64,000 nucleotides of DNA from Lactuca virosa (GCA_928212115.1 CAKMRJ010000001.1:371565818-371629817), one strand, 5' to 3'. Positions 23,666-36,085 are shown, counted from the first letter of the stretch. Notes: generated by a model from the letters alone, not told the origin. Translations and numbers: made by a program.

Positions 23666-25648
23666 GAGTAGGATCAAATGAGAACATCTAAAATGTTTAG
23701 AACGCGAGAACACATCTGACCCATTTAAATAATTAAATCTATGGTTATTATCAAACAAGCAATTTATGTAAAATTTTAAAAGTTACAGGTATTAAAGTGT
23801 AACTTCAAATGGTGAGAAGGGTACTATAGTAATTGGACCTTTACCACCGTTAGTTAATTCCTATAATTCCTCAATCACTCACTAATTTCCTTCCATTTCC
23901 CGTCTCTCTCTTCGTCTCTCTGTAAACCTAGGTACGCCTCCACCGTCTCCATCTTCTGCAGAGCAACATTTGTTCATTATCATCATCCCATCCCTACGCC
24001 ACCATTCTGCACAGCCTTACATCATTGATCCACCACCATCGACTGCACCGGGTTTAACCATCAACCTCCATCATCATCTTCGATTCAAGATGAGAAACCA
24101 ATCAATGTTCAAATAACAAAATATAAGCCTTTGCAAATCTGAAATCAACAATACAAACAAACGGAAATCAGGTTTGCATCTTCTTCCTAATCAAAACGAT
24201 AAACCTCATGATCTTTGTTTGCATCAGAATCGATTTTCAGGGCATCGCTTGTTCAAAATTATCAATCACCTTGATTCCAGCAGCCTCTTTGTGCGGCTGC
24301 TGCTGCAAGCGACCAATCAGGGTTTGAAAGGCCCACTTGCGATCGAGGTAGGGTTATCGATTTCTGCAAATCTATTCAGATCATTTGTATCTAGGGTTAG
24401 TGTCGCAAGTCGCGATTCCACACCTGACGAATTACCATCATTATAAGAAACAATATGAACTTGGGTTTAGAGAGAATTGGGGAAATGGGTTGAATTCATG
24501 CCTGGAGGGATTCCGATGTAAAGTTTTCCTTGAATGTTGAGGGGATTAATGAAAGCTTCTTGAAAGATATCTTGAAACTTTTTATTTGATGCATGCTGTA
24601 GATTTCAGGGAGAGAATTGAATCATTAAATCATTGAAGAAGAAGAAGAAAAAGAAGAAGAAGAAGAAGAATAAGAGGCAGGTGAATCGAAGGAATATATG
24701 TGCACTATTCGATTTTCAGCTCTATTTGATTTACTCATCACTGTTAATACATGATTATAGTTATCATCATACATGATTTTAGTTATCATCATACATGAAT
24801 AAATCTTTATTCATTATAAGGTTTATGTAAAAACTAAAAAAGTTTTTTCCTTTCTCTGCCATCAAAAGACAAACATACATTCATTTGTGAATCAGTGAAG
24901 ATGTATACACAACGTTATTATCTGATTATTTTTAATTATCCTTGAACTTGATTTTGCAGGTGTGAACCCAAGAATAACAATGATCACATGTGCCCTTCTT
25001 TGTTTTTGTGTGTGCTGGTAGCAACAAGAAGAATCGCAGCAAACTAGATTTTTTATCTTCTTTAGTCATTTGTGATTACAACTAAAGTAGATTTTTTTTA
25101 TCTTTACATTTTCCTTTATTCATTAATGATTCCAGATGTATTGGTTTTCTATATTTGTAAATGTACTTTATACGTTTATGATTACGACTGAATTGAGTTT
25201 TTATTTTTAGTTATTTTTTTGGATGGTGCTTTACTCATTCCATCTTTTATTGTTATATATAATCCTTCACAATTAACATAATCAAAACAAATAAAATTCT
25301 TAAAAAAATTAATTTAATGTATGTTTTCTTTCATTTATGAATACAAAAGAAAAAATGTTTTTTCAATCTTTATACATATAATATCTGATGAATGATAAAT
25401 TAAAAAAAATGAATTTTTTAACAAAAAATTAATAAAAATTATTTTTGTCATATATTAATAAAAAAATAAAATAAAAATCGGTTAATCTATTATTTTAAGT
25501 AACTGTAATTAATATTGTTAAAATTTAGGAGATTAAGATTTGTTATAATTTAAATTAAATATGCAATTACTAATATACCCTCGTAAAATGATTGGTCCAG
25601 AAGTGTTCTCACGTTCTCAACCTTTTTGGTGTTCTCATTTGATCATTT

Positions 25649-25651
<3 letters not shown>
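23665..25651. mobile_element. Second (TA)n-bounded terminal-inverted-repeat element
   Basis: The left end (GATCAAATGAGAACA then GAACGCGAGAACAC, from about 23672) matches the inverted right end (GTGTTCTCACGTTCTCAAC then TGTTCTCATTTGATC, to about 25646), with terminal repeats of about 60 bp. The flanks are (TA)n at 23606-23664 and 25652-25699. The interior (about 23870-24480) has CT-rich leader-like and GC-richer sequence with a 90-codon open stretch (24174-24446) and a GAA repeat at about 24636-24672. This resembles the start of a gene, but I recognise no protein. Confidence 0.72.
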
Positions 25652-25699
<48 letters not shown>

Positions 25700-25705
<6 letters not shown>

Positions 25706-26462
25706 ATCCTGTAAGATGATGCAAAATTTTCAAAATCAACAGCAGACTCTGATTATAATTTGTCTGATATTTGACTGCAACTATGTTCTGGAATATACAA
25801 TGGTCAACCCTCTATTGTTAATATTAATGCTTTACATGTGCCAATATTAATTAACTCATATTATTAGGAAATCAGACTTTTAACAGATTAAAGTCATAGA
25901 ATAGCAATGTACTTTTTCATTGCAACTTCAAACAGTTACATAAACTGATGTCATAGTCCAAATTTCTAAATCCTTTAAGCTTTACACTCAAGTAGAAGCT
26001 TATCTTTCTTGTGGCCTGTGTTGTGATATCATTTTGTATTGTATAAAGGTTTCATAGAATATATGATTTACTGCAATGCCAATAGAAAGTTTTTGTAATC
26101 CTTTGAGCTTTACATACAAATATAAGAATTTAGTGCATAAATCTTACAAGTAGCAGCATATATTTCTTGTGGTGGTGTTGTGATTTCATATTGTATTGCA
26201 TAAAGATTTCATAGAATATATTGGGACATAAGAATCTTAATTACTTGTGGATAAACAAACATACCAGGGTCCAGGGGTCATATATTCATATGTTCATGTT
26301 TGTTTTAAATTTACTATATTTTTATGTGAAAACACAAATTTCCAGACAATTGGGCATATTTAGTTGATAGACTATAAAATAACCTTAATGTACATTTACT
26401 GTTATATATTGAACTAATTAGTGTTGGAACTTCTTATTGTCTCATTTGGATTATACAAATTT
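25700..26462. other. Intergenic DNA with a diverged direct duplication
   Basis: The phrases AATCCTTTRAGCTTTACA, TTTCTTGTGG and TTTCATAGAATATAT occur in the same order at about 25969-26066 and 26097-26223, so the stretch contains two diverged copies of a 100-130-bp unit. There is no coding sequence. Confidence 0.65.
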
Positions 26463-26545
26463 AGGGCCAAGTAATGAAAGTGAATTAAATTGGATAGTAA
26501 GGTCACATTTGACCAAATTATGCCTAAAAACTAACCTATTGGGTA
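26463..26545 (-). pseudogene. Fragment of the PPR gene N-terminus
   Basis: On the minus strand this segment reads LVFRHNLVKCDLTI, against LVFRRNLVKCDYTI in the PPR protein encoded at 61081-61165, with flanking residues also similar. About 26 codons align without a stop or frameshift, and DNA similarity is around 80-85 percent by eye. Nothing else of the PPR gene is recognisable next to it. It is a relic of a duplicated or captured PPR 5' end, 30 bp from the target site of a solo LTR. Confidence 0.78.
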
Positions 26546-26580
26546 ATGATTAATACAGATTTGATGGAATGGTATGATCC

Positions 26581-29020
26581 TGTAACATCCCAAAAACACG
26601 ATCCAAAAATTTCGTTTTAAATCACTAATAAAACCATAATTATCTTTCAACATATAAAATCATAAATCGTATATCTCAAGAACATAATAACATCTGTCAA
26701 ATATATCAGAGTATAAACAACCCAGGCTGAATAAATGGTGTGTGCACTGCAATCTTCCCGAGCTCCTCTTTTGAAAACTTAAGCACCTGAAACCAAAAAT
26801 GAAAACTGTAAGCACGAAGCTTAGTGAGCTCCCCCAAACTACCATATACCATACACATAACATATAACAATCACATAAATCTGGGACTACTCCCAACTGC
26901 ATCGGGACGAATCCCGGCATCGGACTCCTGCCCGGCATCGGGCTCACCCCGGCATCCGACCGCATCGGGCATCGGGCTCACCCCGGCATCGGGCTTACCC
27001 CGGCACATACATAGCATAATCACATAATCTGCATCGGGCTTGCCCCGGTATCAGACCGAAGCCCGGAACAAATAACATATAACACATAACTAGCATACAT
27101 CGGGCTTGCCCCAAAATACATAATACATGGCATAATGACTAACATACATCGGGCTTGCCCCGACATCGGGCTTACCCTGGAACACTTAACACATACATAT
27201 AACATAATCGCATATACTGCATCGGGCTTGCCCGAAATCAGACCAGAGTCCGGAACACATAACACATAACACATATACATGCATGAATCACAAAGACATC
27301 AAGCATAATTAACTACTTCTCGGGACCGCCCCGGCATCGGACCGAAGTCCGGAAACATATAAACTGCATCGGGCTAACCCCGACATCAGGCTCACCCCGA
27401 CATTCTCTACAACTTAAAAGGGTCGGCATTGTGGTCGTAGACCCGTTACTACTGGAAGGAAACTCAGCTCACACTGTTGAAATCCTGCTGACAAAACCCT
27501 AGCTGTTGGATGACAGATTCCCGAATCTGTCAATCATCAAAATAACACCCAATTAATAACCGGGTTCCAACACTTATCCATAAATCCATGCTTGGGGTAA
27601 AAGACTACTTTACCCCTGACTTAGCTTGACTCAAGCCCAAGGCCCAATCCAAAGTCCCAAAAGTCTAATAATGAACCAAGGCCCAACTATGGCCCAATTT
27701 TCCCAATTGGGCCCAAGTCTCTACATTTTCTTGCCTTAAGGCGCAACCATTTATTATTGGTCCAATACTTGACATTCTGATGGTCCAATATCTCATAATC
27801 ATCAAGGCCCAAACTATGGCCCAATTTTCCAAATTGGGCCCAAACCCCTTACGTGGGCCTTACCCTAAGTCCATTAAATTATTCTAGTCCATTGCTTGCT
27901 CTTGGATGGTCCATTATTATCCCAATCACCAAGGCCCAATAGGAAGGCCCAACTCAAAGTCCAAGTGAAATTAGGGTTTCACATAAAATGACAATTAGGG
28001 TTAAGTGTTTGTCACTTAACCCATTAAGGACTTAATCCATCAAGTCCTTTAATCTACTAGATAAATGATATGGTGAAATTGGGCTTAATACACAATCCAA
28101 TCTCAATGGCCCAAAAGTGGGTCCAAAGTCCAAGGCCCAAATACTCACAATTAGGGTTTTTTAAACCCTAATTAGGGTTTCCACCCAACCATGGCCCAAA
28201 ATTAATCTTTAAGCCCATTAGGGTTTTGCTAGGTCCTTTAGGGTTTTGCTTGTGGGGCACCACCCACTACCATCTCGGGTAGTGGTGGTCAATGACGGCT
28301 CACGGAGGCGGGGGCCACCTTACGGTGGTGGTTATTATTATTTTTTTCATTATTCAATGCTAATTACAGTTACAAGGCTTTTATCCAAAATAACACACAC
28401 ACACACACTGACTAACATAATACACACACAACCACCCTAGTGGTGGCCGGTGGTGGTAGAGGGTGGCAGTCACCACCTCACGGTGGTGGCGGTGATTTTC
28501 TTGGCTTTCCGGTTACTCAAAACACACTAATAGGAGAGCACACACACACACACACCATATGATCACCAAACGACCCCAGCCACCCACCTGGCGGCGACAG
28601 GAGCGGTACGGACGGCGGCGGCCGCCATGGTGGTTCTTCACAACCCTAGCTCGATAGAATACTCATACAACACATCCACATCGCAAAATACCAGCCCTAA
28701 AACTCGCCATCATTCTCCGGTGATAACAAAACCACCACGAACTCATCCATCCACAAGGCGGCCGGTGGCGGATGTCGGTTGTTTGCTGCGAAGAAAAAAC
28801 CGGAGGATGAGAAACGATTATTTAAGCAGCAACAGCGACCATGGCGTCGGCCTCGACCATCGTCGTCGAAGGGACAGCAACGACACTTTTAACCCCCGAC
28901 TTCTAAAATTATGACAATTAGCTCTCCGAGACCAACCTTTGATGTATAATTATTTATTTTAGGGCCACTATTCGCTCATAAATTTTATCTATTTAATTAT
29001 TTAATAAACGGGGTGTTACA
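26581..29020 (-). mobile_element. Solo LTR with 5-bp target duplication GATCC
   Basis: It begins TGTAACATCCC at 26581 and ends GGGGTGTTACA at 29020, 2440 bp. GATCC stands directly before (26576-26580) and after (29021-29025). No internal domain is present, so it is a recombined solo LTR. Minus orientation is inferred by comparison with the 35912-40264 LTR, whose primer site gives the direction. The part at 26880-27450 is a array of GCATCGGGCTTGCCCC-like phrases; 28240-28520 is rich in GGTGGT and CCACC. Open stretches at 28246-28440 and 28627-28914 are compositional, not genes. Confidence 0.9.
26881..27450. repeat. Reiterated CATCGGGCT-TGCCCCGGCATCGG phrases
   Basis: Within the solo LTR a short GC-rich phrase, approximately CATCGGGCTTGCCCCGGCATC, recurs more than ten times with irregular spacing, separated by AACACATAACATA-like AT-rich phrases. 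A shorter run of the same kind lies at 12560-12700 in the older LTR. Confidence 0.85.
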
Positions 29021-29379
29021 GATCCCGATCCAGTTCCCACGATCTTGAACACGATCTTATGCCAAACTCGATCCTAATACGATCCGGGTCGTTTTTTAGA
29101 GGTAGGATCAGGATCGGGTTCGGGTTCTTGACAACCCTTGGAGCAAACATCGTCATCACATTTTTTATCTTCATTTTCATCGTTACCATGTCCCGACTCT
29201 TCTTCCTCAATCCAGTTGAATAATGGTTCCTTGTAGTGGTTAACACTCAACATAGACACCGATTCTTTCATCATTTCCATATTTAGGGTAAAAAATTCCT
29301 TGCAAACACCATCATGTTGCAAAATCTTCAACCCTTTAGACAAATATTGTTGGGAAGGATGAAATAAATATCCCTGCAT
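29021..29379 (-). pseudogene. Short ORF, possibly from a MuDR-type transposon protein
   Basis: A minus-strand open stretch of about 100 codons encodes a methionine-rich part followed by an acidic segment (EEEESGHGNDENEDKK). The composition and order faintly resemble the N-terminal region of plant Mutator transposase-like proteins. I am not sure of this; it could be a chance ORF. Its 3' end is disrupted by the solo LTR insertion at 29020. Confidence 0.3.
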
Positions 29380-30300
29380 CTCCCTTTATTAGTCAGCTTT
29401 CAAGAAATGCGATAAATTATGGTATCACACTGAAGTTGAAGTAGATTAGTGGCTTAGGGATGAGTGATCCATTTGTAGTGAACATCGACTGTTAGGTATA
29501 TTCTCACTTATTTTCTTTACTGATTGATGACCTCTTGGAGAAATGGGAATGTGCCCTAAATTAACGTATGTATAAGCTCCTTAACTGATGTTGTGATATC
29601 TACCTAATTGTTGTTTGTTTTTTTTTTGTCGAATCTAATCGGTAAAACATAATATAATAACGGGTGAAAACTGAAAAGGGTTTAATGGTGAATCGAGTAT
29701 AAAAATAGTACTAAATAATGTTCATGTGATAATTGAAAGACATGTCTAATTGAAATATTAATGGTGGGAGTTGGTTCGAATATAAATGGATCATGTCTTG
29801 AACTTAAATTATGAAGAAATAAAAAGATATCAAGAAGAATAAATTTATTCATTTTATTAGCTTTTGGAGGCAAACTTTACTTTTCCACAAAAAAAAATTG
29901 ATCCATGAGAAAACTTTCGAAGCAAATACCACTTTCTTGTATTTGAGGCAAAATTAACTCTCCGAAGCAACAGGCCTCCAAAAATAACAATGTTACTACA
30001 TTTTAACTTAGCGCATCCACAATGTATTAAATTTATTAGAGTTTAATGGATCGACAGATCATCATTTTACTTACTATATAATTCTACATTAATTTTCCTA
30101 TAATGTATTGAACTTAATAGAGTTCAATGGAATATATATTTAATAATTAAAAAGTTTCATTTTTCCCATAGTTCAATGGTCATTGAAATCCATATCCATT
30201 GAATGCCAACATCGCATCCCACAATGATAAAGTTTAATCTATTGAATGTTAATTAGGTATGTTATCTCATTCAACTCTCTCATTAAACTATGCATTGTAG
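29380..30300. other. Intergenic AT-rich DNA
   Basis: No gene is seen. The segment from 30010 to 30300 contains repeated ATTGAACTTTATAGAGTTYAATG-like phrases. Confidence 0.6.
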
Positions 30301-30645
30301 ATGCTCTTAGCAAGCATCATGCTCGTATGCATGATATGGCTATTTCTTTTAAAGTGTTTTGTTGTCTATATAGACTTAGAAGATAATGAAAGACATTATA
30401 TTAGACATTGTTGTGCACCTGAACATGATATTTGTAATATGACCATTCCACATAGTGCTTTGGGTGAAAGATTGAGTGGAGGGGGGGGTGGAGGGAAGAA
30501 AGGAAAAAAGACCCAAAGTGTGGGGTGGTAGTGCTTTGGGACGTGGGACGACCATTCCATGTACTCTAAAGTCATACATTCCAAAATTTCAACCTTAATA
30601 CATAAATACCACAACCCAAACAAAAGTACTAGACCGATTTTGTTT
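30301..30645. repeat. Dispersed repeat shared with 44.48-44.9 kb and 49.32-49.38 kb
   Basis: The phrases GACATTATATTAGACATTGTT and CCAAAATTTCAACCTTAATA, then CATAAATACCACAACCCAAAC, recur with small changes at 44578 and 44864-44895 and at 49328-49381. The middle holds a G-rich run (30479-30510). The open stretch here is not a gene. Confidence 0.72.
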
Positions 30646-30659
30646 ATGCTTTTATAAAA

Positions 30660-32650
30660 ATCAGAGTACTTCTTTTAATAAAAATCTTGCGGAATTTGTT
30701 CCCAGAAAAACATGATAAATACGTTATCAAAGCATTTCTGAAGAAATGTATTTTTAATTCATTTTAAAACATTTGGGATGTCATCGTCAATACAGAAACA
30801 TAAGCATAAACAGAACTTACATTCATTATCACTAGTGATTTATATCTCCTTAATCTCTCAGTGTAATGTAACTTCATATCGACACCTGTGATACAAATAA
30901 ACTGAGTGGGTTAGGTTGGGAAACCTGGTGAGTACATAGGGTTTTCCACCCACAATAATATAATTATTATGTTTAATCATCAAACAGTTAACCCAATTAC
31001 CCATCCCTATTATCTTCTTTATTCTTAAGGATCTACCCTAAGAATCAGCTATTTCTTGTTCATCAATTCCTAAGGATTATCCTAAGGAATAGGTACGAAT
31101 TTCATCGTTGTCAATGACACATCTATCAAGCACAGCTGCTAGTTCTATCACTTAGGTGCATCTGCCAAAATTATGACATTCTCTACGAGGCGCATCTGCC
31201 GGTATTGTCCTTTAGGCGCAGCTTCTAGGGTTATCTCGTTTATCGACAGTATCGTTTCCGAGAATCCACTCGCAATACATGTCAATGGGTTTTTAGAGTA
31301 CACCGGTGAACACATCGTTCACAACACCTACAGGTTGCGAGCCTGCTAGTCTTCCACTGGACTGTCTAGAATAGTCCGTGGTTGTCATCTATACTCTGCT
31401 AGATGACGGGGCCATCATTTGGGTACAAGGCTTCTTACATCGTCCACCTCTCACCCTCACCTCATGGTCTATTTCACCTCTCACCTCATCATCCGACTCA
31501 TATTTCATCTACCCATGTTTTACCCAACATATTTTGTAGATATAAAATATATATACAGTTTAAATCATTTAAAACATGTATAAAAATCTTTCACCCAGCA
31601 TAGACAGCAAGTATACAGACAATATGCACACATAGCACGTAATTTATATTAAATACTTCATATCTATGTGTAAGATGAAAGTAACTATGCACTCACCTGA
31701 AAGGTGGTGACTCTGTACTTGAACAGCGCTTCGTTATCTCAAAATAATTTTCCCTTGACAAAACCTAGTATCAATACCACTAGGGTTTAGTCTAACGTTA
31801 ACCGCGACTAATTAATAGTCTAGCTATTATTACTATTATATAAGCGTTAAACAACACTCTTATATAACTCATAATAATAGCCCAAATAATTATTTTAAGG
31901 TCCTAATAACATTACTATATTAAAACATAAGTTATACTAAAGATAGGTTAGGCGTAGCTCACTTACAGCGGGTTTTTCTCAAAACTGGGCTCCGCTGGAG
32001 CAGCGTTCCCGAGACGAAAAACTCTTCTTCTCGGAGCCGTCGGGCGCTCCGGGGCTTCCGCCTCGTGCTAGGGAGGTTCCCTAGGCTTTTCGGGGGGTTT
32101 CGGGGGCTAGAGAGAGGTTCTAGAGAGAGAGGAAGAAGTAGGAAGGTGTGAGAATGAATGGAGGCCTCACCACTTATTTATAGGGGCTGGAGGAAGGTTC
32201 ACGTTGTGAATCTCTTGATGTTCACGTCGTGAGTGAGCTTGGGCTCCAAGTCACAGCCTGGTGCTGACACGTGGCATCACACACAGGGTGGAAATCAGCC
32301 GATTTTCAAAAATTCATAACTTTCGCATACAGCTCCGTTTTCGACGTTCTTTATATCCACGCATAGGTAAAAACAAGATCTACAACTTTCATTTAGACTC
32401 CGTCGGCTAATTCTCGACCGATCGTAAATTTAACAGTAGGAAGAGATTAGACTGTTAAATGACCACGAAGAATTCGTAACTCCTTCATACGGACTCCGTT
32501 TTCGTCTGTCTTTCTATCATTGAGTTCCTATTAATGAGATCTTCAACTATCATTTAGGTCGCGTCGGCCAAAAACCGCTCGAACTAAAATTCGAGTTTCG
32601 GGTCGTGCACTGCTATGCCAAAATTCTTCGTAAAACTGATTTGGTTAGAT
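30660..32650 (-). mobile_element. LTR remnant, minus-oriented, ends not resolved
   Basis: The sequence resembles the other long LTRs in style: an AAACCTGGTGAGTACATAGGG segment, a minus-strand TATA box CTATAAATAAG at about 32173-32183, and a motif pair TCACGTTGTGA (32199-32209) and TCACGTCGTGA (32222-32232) upstream of it. A 160-bp imperfect direct repeat lies at 32311-32630. I could not place the ends or find a target duplication. Confidence 0.5.
32311..32630. repeat. Two imperfect 160-bp direct repeats
   Basis: The phrases AATTCATAACTTTCGCATAC with CTCCGTTTTCG (32311) and AATTCGTAACTCCTTCATAC with CTCCGTTTTCG (32471) start two units that also share CAACTWTCATTTAG and the CGTCGGC core. Confidence 0.75.
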
Positions 32651-34216
32651 AGTAGCTAGTAGTTGATTTTTCAGGTTATTTTATCTATGTTAGTTGATTT
32701 TGGGTTACTTGATTCATGTTACTTGATTTTTTTACCTACGGCTCAAAATGTCATAAACATAACCACATTTGTTTCAGCATTTCGGTTTTGTGGGTTGTCA
32801 ACCTAAAAAAATTAAGACACACACCTTCTAAATCTTACTCTTAAACTACATCCTTTATAAATTTATAAATTTATTTGAACTTATTTCATCAATATATTTG
32901 AAATTGTATTAATCTCAATTATTCATACTATTTATTTAACTCCAAAAATTATCATAAAAAAATTTATTGATTTTTTTGAAATGAAAAAAAAAATAACGTT
33001 TCGCATTTCAAGTACAAAAATGTGAAAGTGGACAATTATGAGTGAATAATATCTTGGGAACAAACGTTTAGGAAACCAAATAATTATTTAAAACACTTTA
33101 TATTTTATATAATAATTAGTTTTAGTGTTTTTTATAAATAATATAAACAATTATTTATTCATACATAAGAGAATGACAAAAACAATTATATTTTTCAATA
33201 GAGTTTAACTATCTTTTTTACTGAAAATTCTTTTTAGAACCTTTTAGTTTTTAAATTGATTTTACCTATTGATCTTATTTGTGCTTTAAATAAATAAAGA
33301 TTAAATAATTTATAAGTATATTTGAATAATACCTTAATACTCCATAGTATAAAATAAATAAATAGGGATAATGATGATATTTTCTCCCTTTAAAAATCTT
33401 ACATATATTTTTAAAAAGATAAAAGCAAGACATTTATCACAGTCATTATTACTAATTTTTTGTATAGACATGTTAATTTAAAGATTTAACAAATACTATT
33501 AAAAGAAACTATTAGTTTGTGTGGATAACCAAGAGACAAAAGAAATGTTGGTGTTCTTGATATCTGTGTGGAGAAACATAAGAAATGTTGGTGTCCGATT
33601 TTTAATTAATATTTAATTAAACTTACTAATTTAGTTATCAAAACAAAGATACTTTCAATTTTTAATTAGTATTAAATAAAACTATATACTTTCATTTTTT
33701 AATTAATACGTATTAAATAAAACTATCTCATTTTAATAAAGTTGATCTTTCAGTAACTTTTTTGTTTGCAAGTGTGAAAAATAAAACTATATACCAATAA
33801 CACATACACTTAAAAATACATACAAAATTAGACAAAAACATTCAATTATATATACATACACTATTAACCACACACGTGACACATACAATTAAGAACCCAC
33901 ACAATAAAATAAGATCCAATACTGTTGGGTGGTTGACTAATCACATAAAGATCTGTAAATGAATGCTAGAATAATGAAAATAAGAGCAAATCTAAAAGTC
34001 TGTATCAAAATAGAATGCGATATACAGAATTGAGTTTAAACATCTTTTTCATCTAAAAAAATATGTTAATGGCTATTTATGAATAAAACACGTATCTATT
34101 TTACATCTATAATACTCTAGTAATATGCATATCTTACATATCCTAGATATAAACCAGATTTGTATCAAGAAAATCCAAATATATCTTCAAATCTTGAATC
34201 CATCAAGATCTGACTT
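32651..34216. other. AT-rich intergenic DNA, nothing recognisable
   Basis: Only short AT-rich repeats are visible, such as GAAATGTTGGTG twice near 33545 and 33583. There is no ORF of note. Confidence 0.65.
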
Positions 34217-34218
34217 AG

Positions 34219-34290
<72 letters not shown>
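34217..34290. repeat. Compound microsatellite (AC)n(TA)n
   Basis: (AC)n runs from 34217 and changes to (TA)n up to 34290, where a TACTAGTTTATAACCCGTGG-type repeat element starts. Confidence 0.95.
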
Positions 34291-34292
<2 letters not shown>

Positions 34293-34698
34293 TAGTTTAT
34301 AACCCGTGGGACCCACGGTTATAAAATTAATTAAAATTTTATATTAAAAACTCAAAATTATTAATCAATTATTTTAAATAAATTATTAATTAAGAGTTTT
34401 TTTTTAGTTATATAAAACTATAATCATTGATTTAAATAAATATGTGAATTTATATCACTTTATAATTTATATTAATTTTATTTAAATTTTGATTCTAATG
34501 TTTTTAATTTAATGTAATTAGAGTGTGAAATTTAAATTTTGAAATGGAGAATTCATTGGTTACAAATGGCATGCATTAATTAGAAGACATAATGGGATGA
34601 CACTTGGGAAAAGAAGAATAAAATATGCATTAATTAGGAGGCCTAATGGGATGACACATGTCAAAAGGAGAATAAAATTATTCTTTTATTAGAATAGG

Positions 34699-34701
<3 letters not shown>
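34291..34701. mobile_element. Small element between two (TA)n runs
   Basis: The segment begins ACTAGTTTATAACCCGTGGG at a (TA)n boundary and ends TTATTAGAATAGGGAGA at the next (TA)n (34702-34756). Direct phrases GCATTAATTAG and CTAATGGGATGACAC occur twice inside (about 34573 and 34627). I see no clear terminal inverted repeat, so only the (TA)n framing suggests an insertion unit. Confidence 0.45.
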
Positions 34702-34756
<55 letters not shown>

Positions 34757-34759
<3 letters not shown>

Positions 34760-35438
34760 TGTGAGTGGTAGTTGTGGTCTTCTCAGAGAGATAGAGGGTG
34801 AGGAACAGAGAAATACGGTGGTGGGACGGTAAAGGGGCAAAGTGGGGGCTGCAACTCGATGGTTGTTAGGGTATTTCAGAGCAATGGTTTTAGATCTATG
34901 CTTTTCGGTAGCAGTTTGGGGACTGCCATTGTGATTGAAGATAGAAGAGAAATGCATGAAGACAACTATGTGGCCATGGAAAAGTTTTGGAGGCAACAAC
35001 TATGAGTGGTGGCAATCATTTTAGAGAGACAAAGAGAGGTTAAGGTGGTTGAATCGAATGGTGGTGACAATACGTGATTCAGATGGTGATGACTGCAGAT
35101 GATAATCAAAGGTTGGGTTTTCATGGAAAAATTGATGACATCACTTGTGGTCTTGTGCTTATGACTAAGGTTGAGAGGAATGCACGAATGAGCTAATAGA
35201 GAAAGAAGTGGAGGTTGAAAATTAAAATGTGACTAGGGTTTGTGGAGGGACTTTTTATATTTAGGATGGAGAAAAATACTTCATTTTGATTGGTTATTTT
35301 TAATTTACATGGATCATCATTTTATACCATTAGATGCATTTGATGTAAAATTAACCATCAAGATTTAAGCTCCTTAGTTTTAAGACTTTCATCTTAAAAC
35401 TTTTAAACTTCCTATTATGTATGCATTATAAAGTACTA

Positions 35439-35440
<2 letters not shown>
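34757..35440. other. Gene-like segment between (TA)n runs
   Basis: The segment lies between (TA)n tracts (34702-34756 and 35441-35494). Its GA-rich left part reads on the minus strand as a CT-rich leader-like sequence with an open stretch of about 75 codons before the (TA)n. No protein family is recognised. It may be part of the same insertion unit as 34291-34701. Confidence 0.35.
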
Positions 35441-35494
<54 letters not shown>

Positions 35495-35497
<3 letters not shown>

Positions 35498-35911
35498 AAG
35501 CAACTCCCTAAATCAGGAGGTATCATAGAAATCAGGCATCACTATCCAACAGCATCTAAAAAGAACCTTATCCACTAGCATGCTTTTCTAACAATTTATA
35601 TATAAAAAATCAAAACTCAGCAAACATAACAAGTATGGGTATTTTGGGAACCACTCTCCTGTTCGGGCTCTGGCTGACTCTACACACTGCATCCTCCTGA
35701 AAGTCAAAGTTAAGTCAATGTCCACATTCCCGATTCCAAGCCAACAATCAAACAAGAACATGACAAGGGACCGAGCCCATGTCCTTAACCCAACTATTTT
35801 TATTATAATTTTTTTTTAAAAACATTTTGCAAAAACTCTCGGATCCTAGTTTGAGACTGGATTCACACAATGTTCCTCCAATTCACTCAAACCAGAGCTC
35901 TGATACCAACT
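35495..35911 (-). mobile_element. Internal 5' fragment of a minus-strand LTR retrotransposon
   Basis: This is untranslated-leader sequence next to the primer-binding site (35891-35908) of the LTR beginning at 35912. It is cut off on the left by a (TA)n run at 35441-35494. No gag coding sequence remains. Confidence 0.75.
35891..35908 (-). other. Primer-binding site, tRNA-iMet, minus strand
   Basis: On the minus strand TGGTATCAGAGCTCTGGT begins three bases after the LTR end. It fixes the orientation of the element and of its LTR. Confidence 0.93.
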
Positions 35912-36085
35912 TGTAACGTCCCATTTTCATAACAAATTTTGTTTATTTTTTTTATTAAGGTAAAATCTTTTCGATTTATAAATCCTTTATTAAGAAAACC
36001 ATTTATTCCCAATTACATTTTATTTAAAATCAGAGTTTTATAGAAAATGCGGAATCCTCAATGCTGCTGATGCGTATGTACCGTT

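Noticed and set aside
23665..25651. Helitron
   Set aside because: Ends show inverted repeats; no TC start with CTRR end and terminal hairpin was found.
28246..28914. Two plus-strand open frames in GC-richer DNA
   Set aside because: They lie inside a solo LTR, are made of GGTGGT/CCACC composition and have a similar counterpart at 38179-38893 in another LTR.
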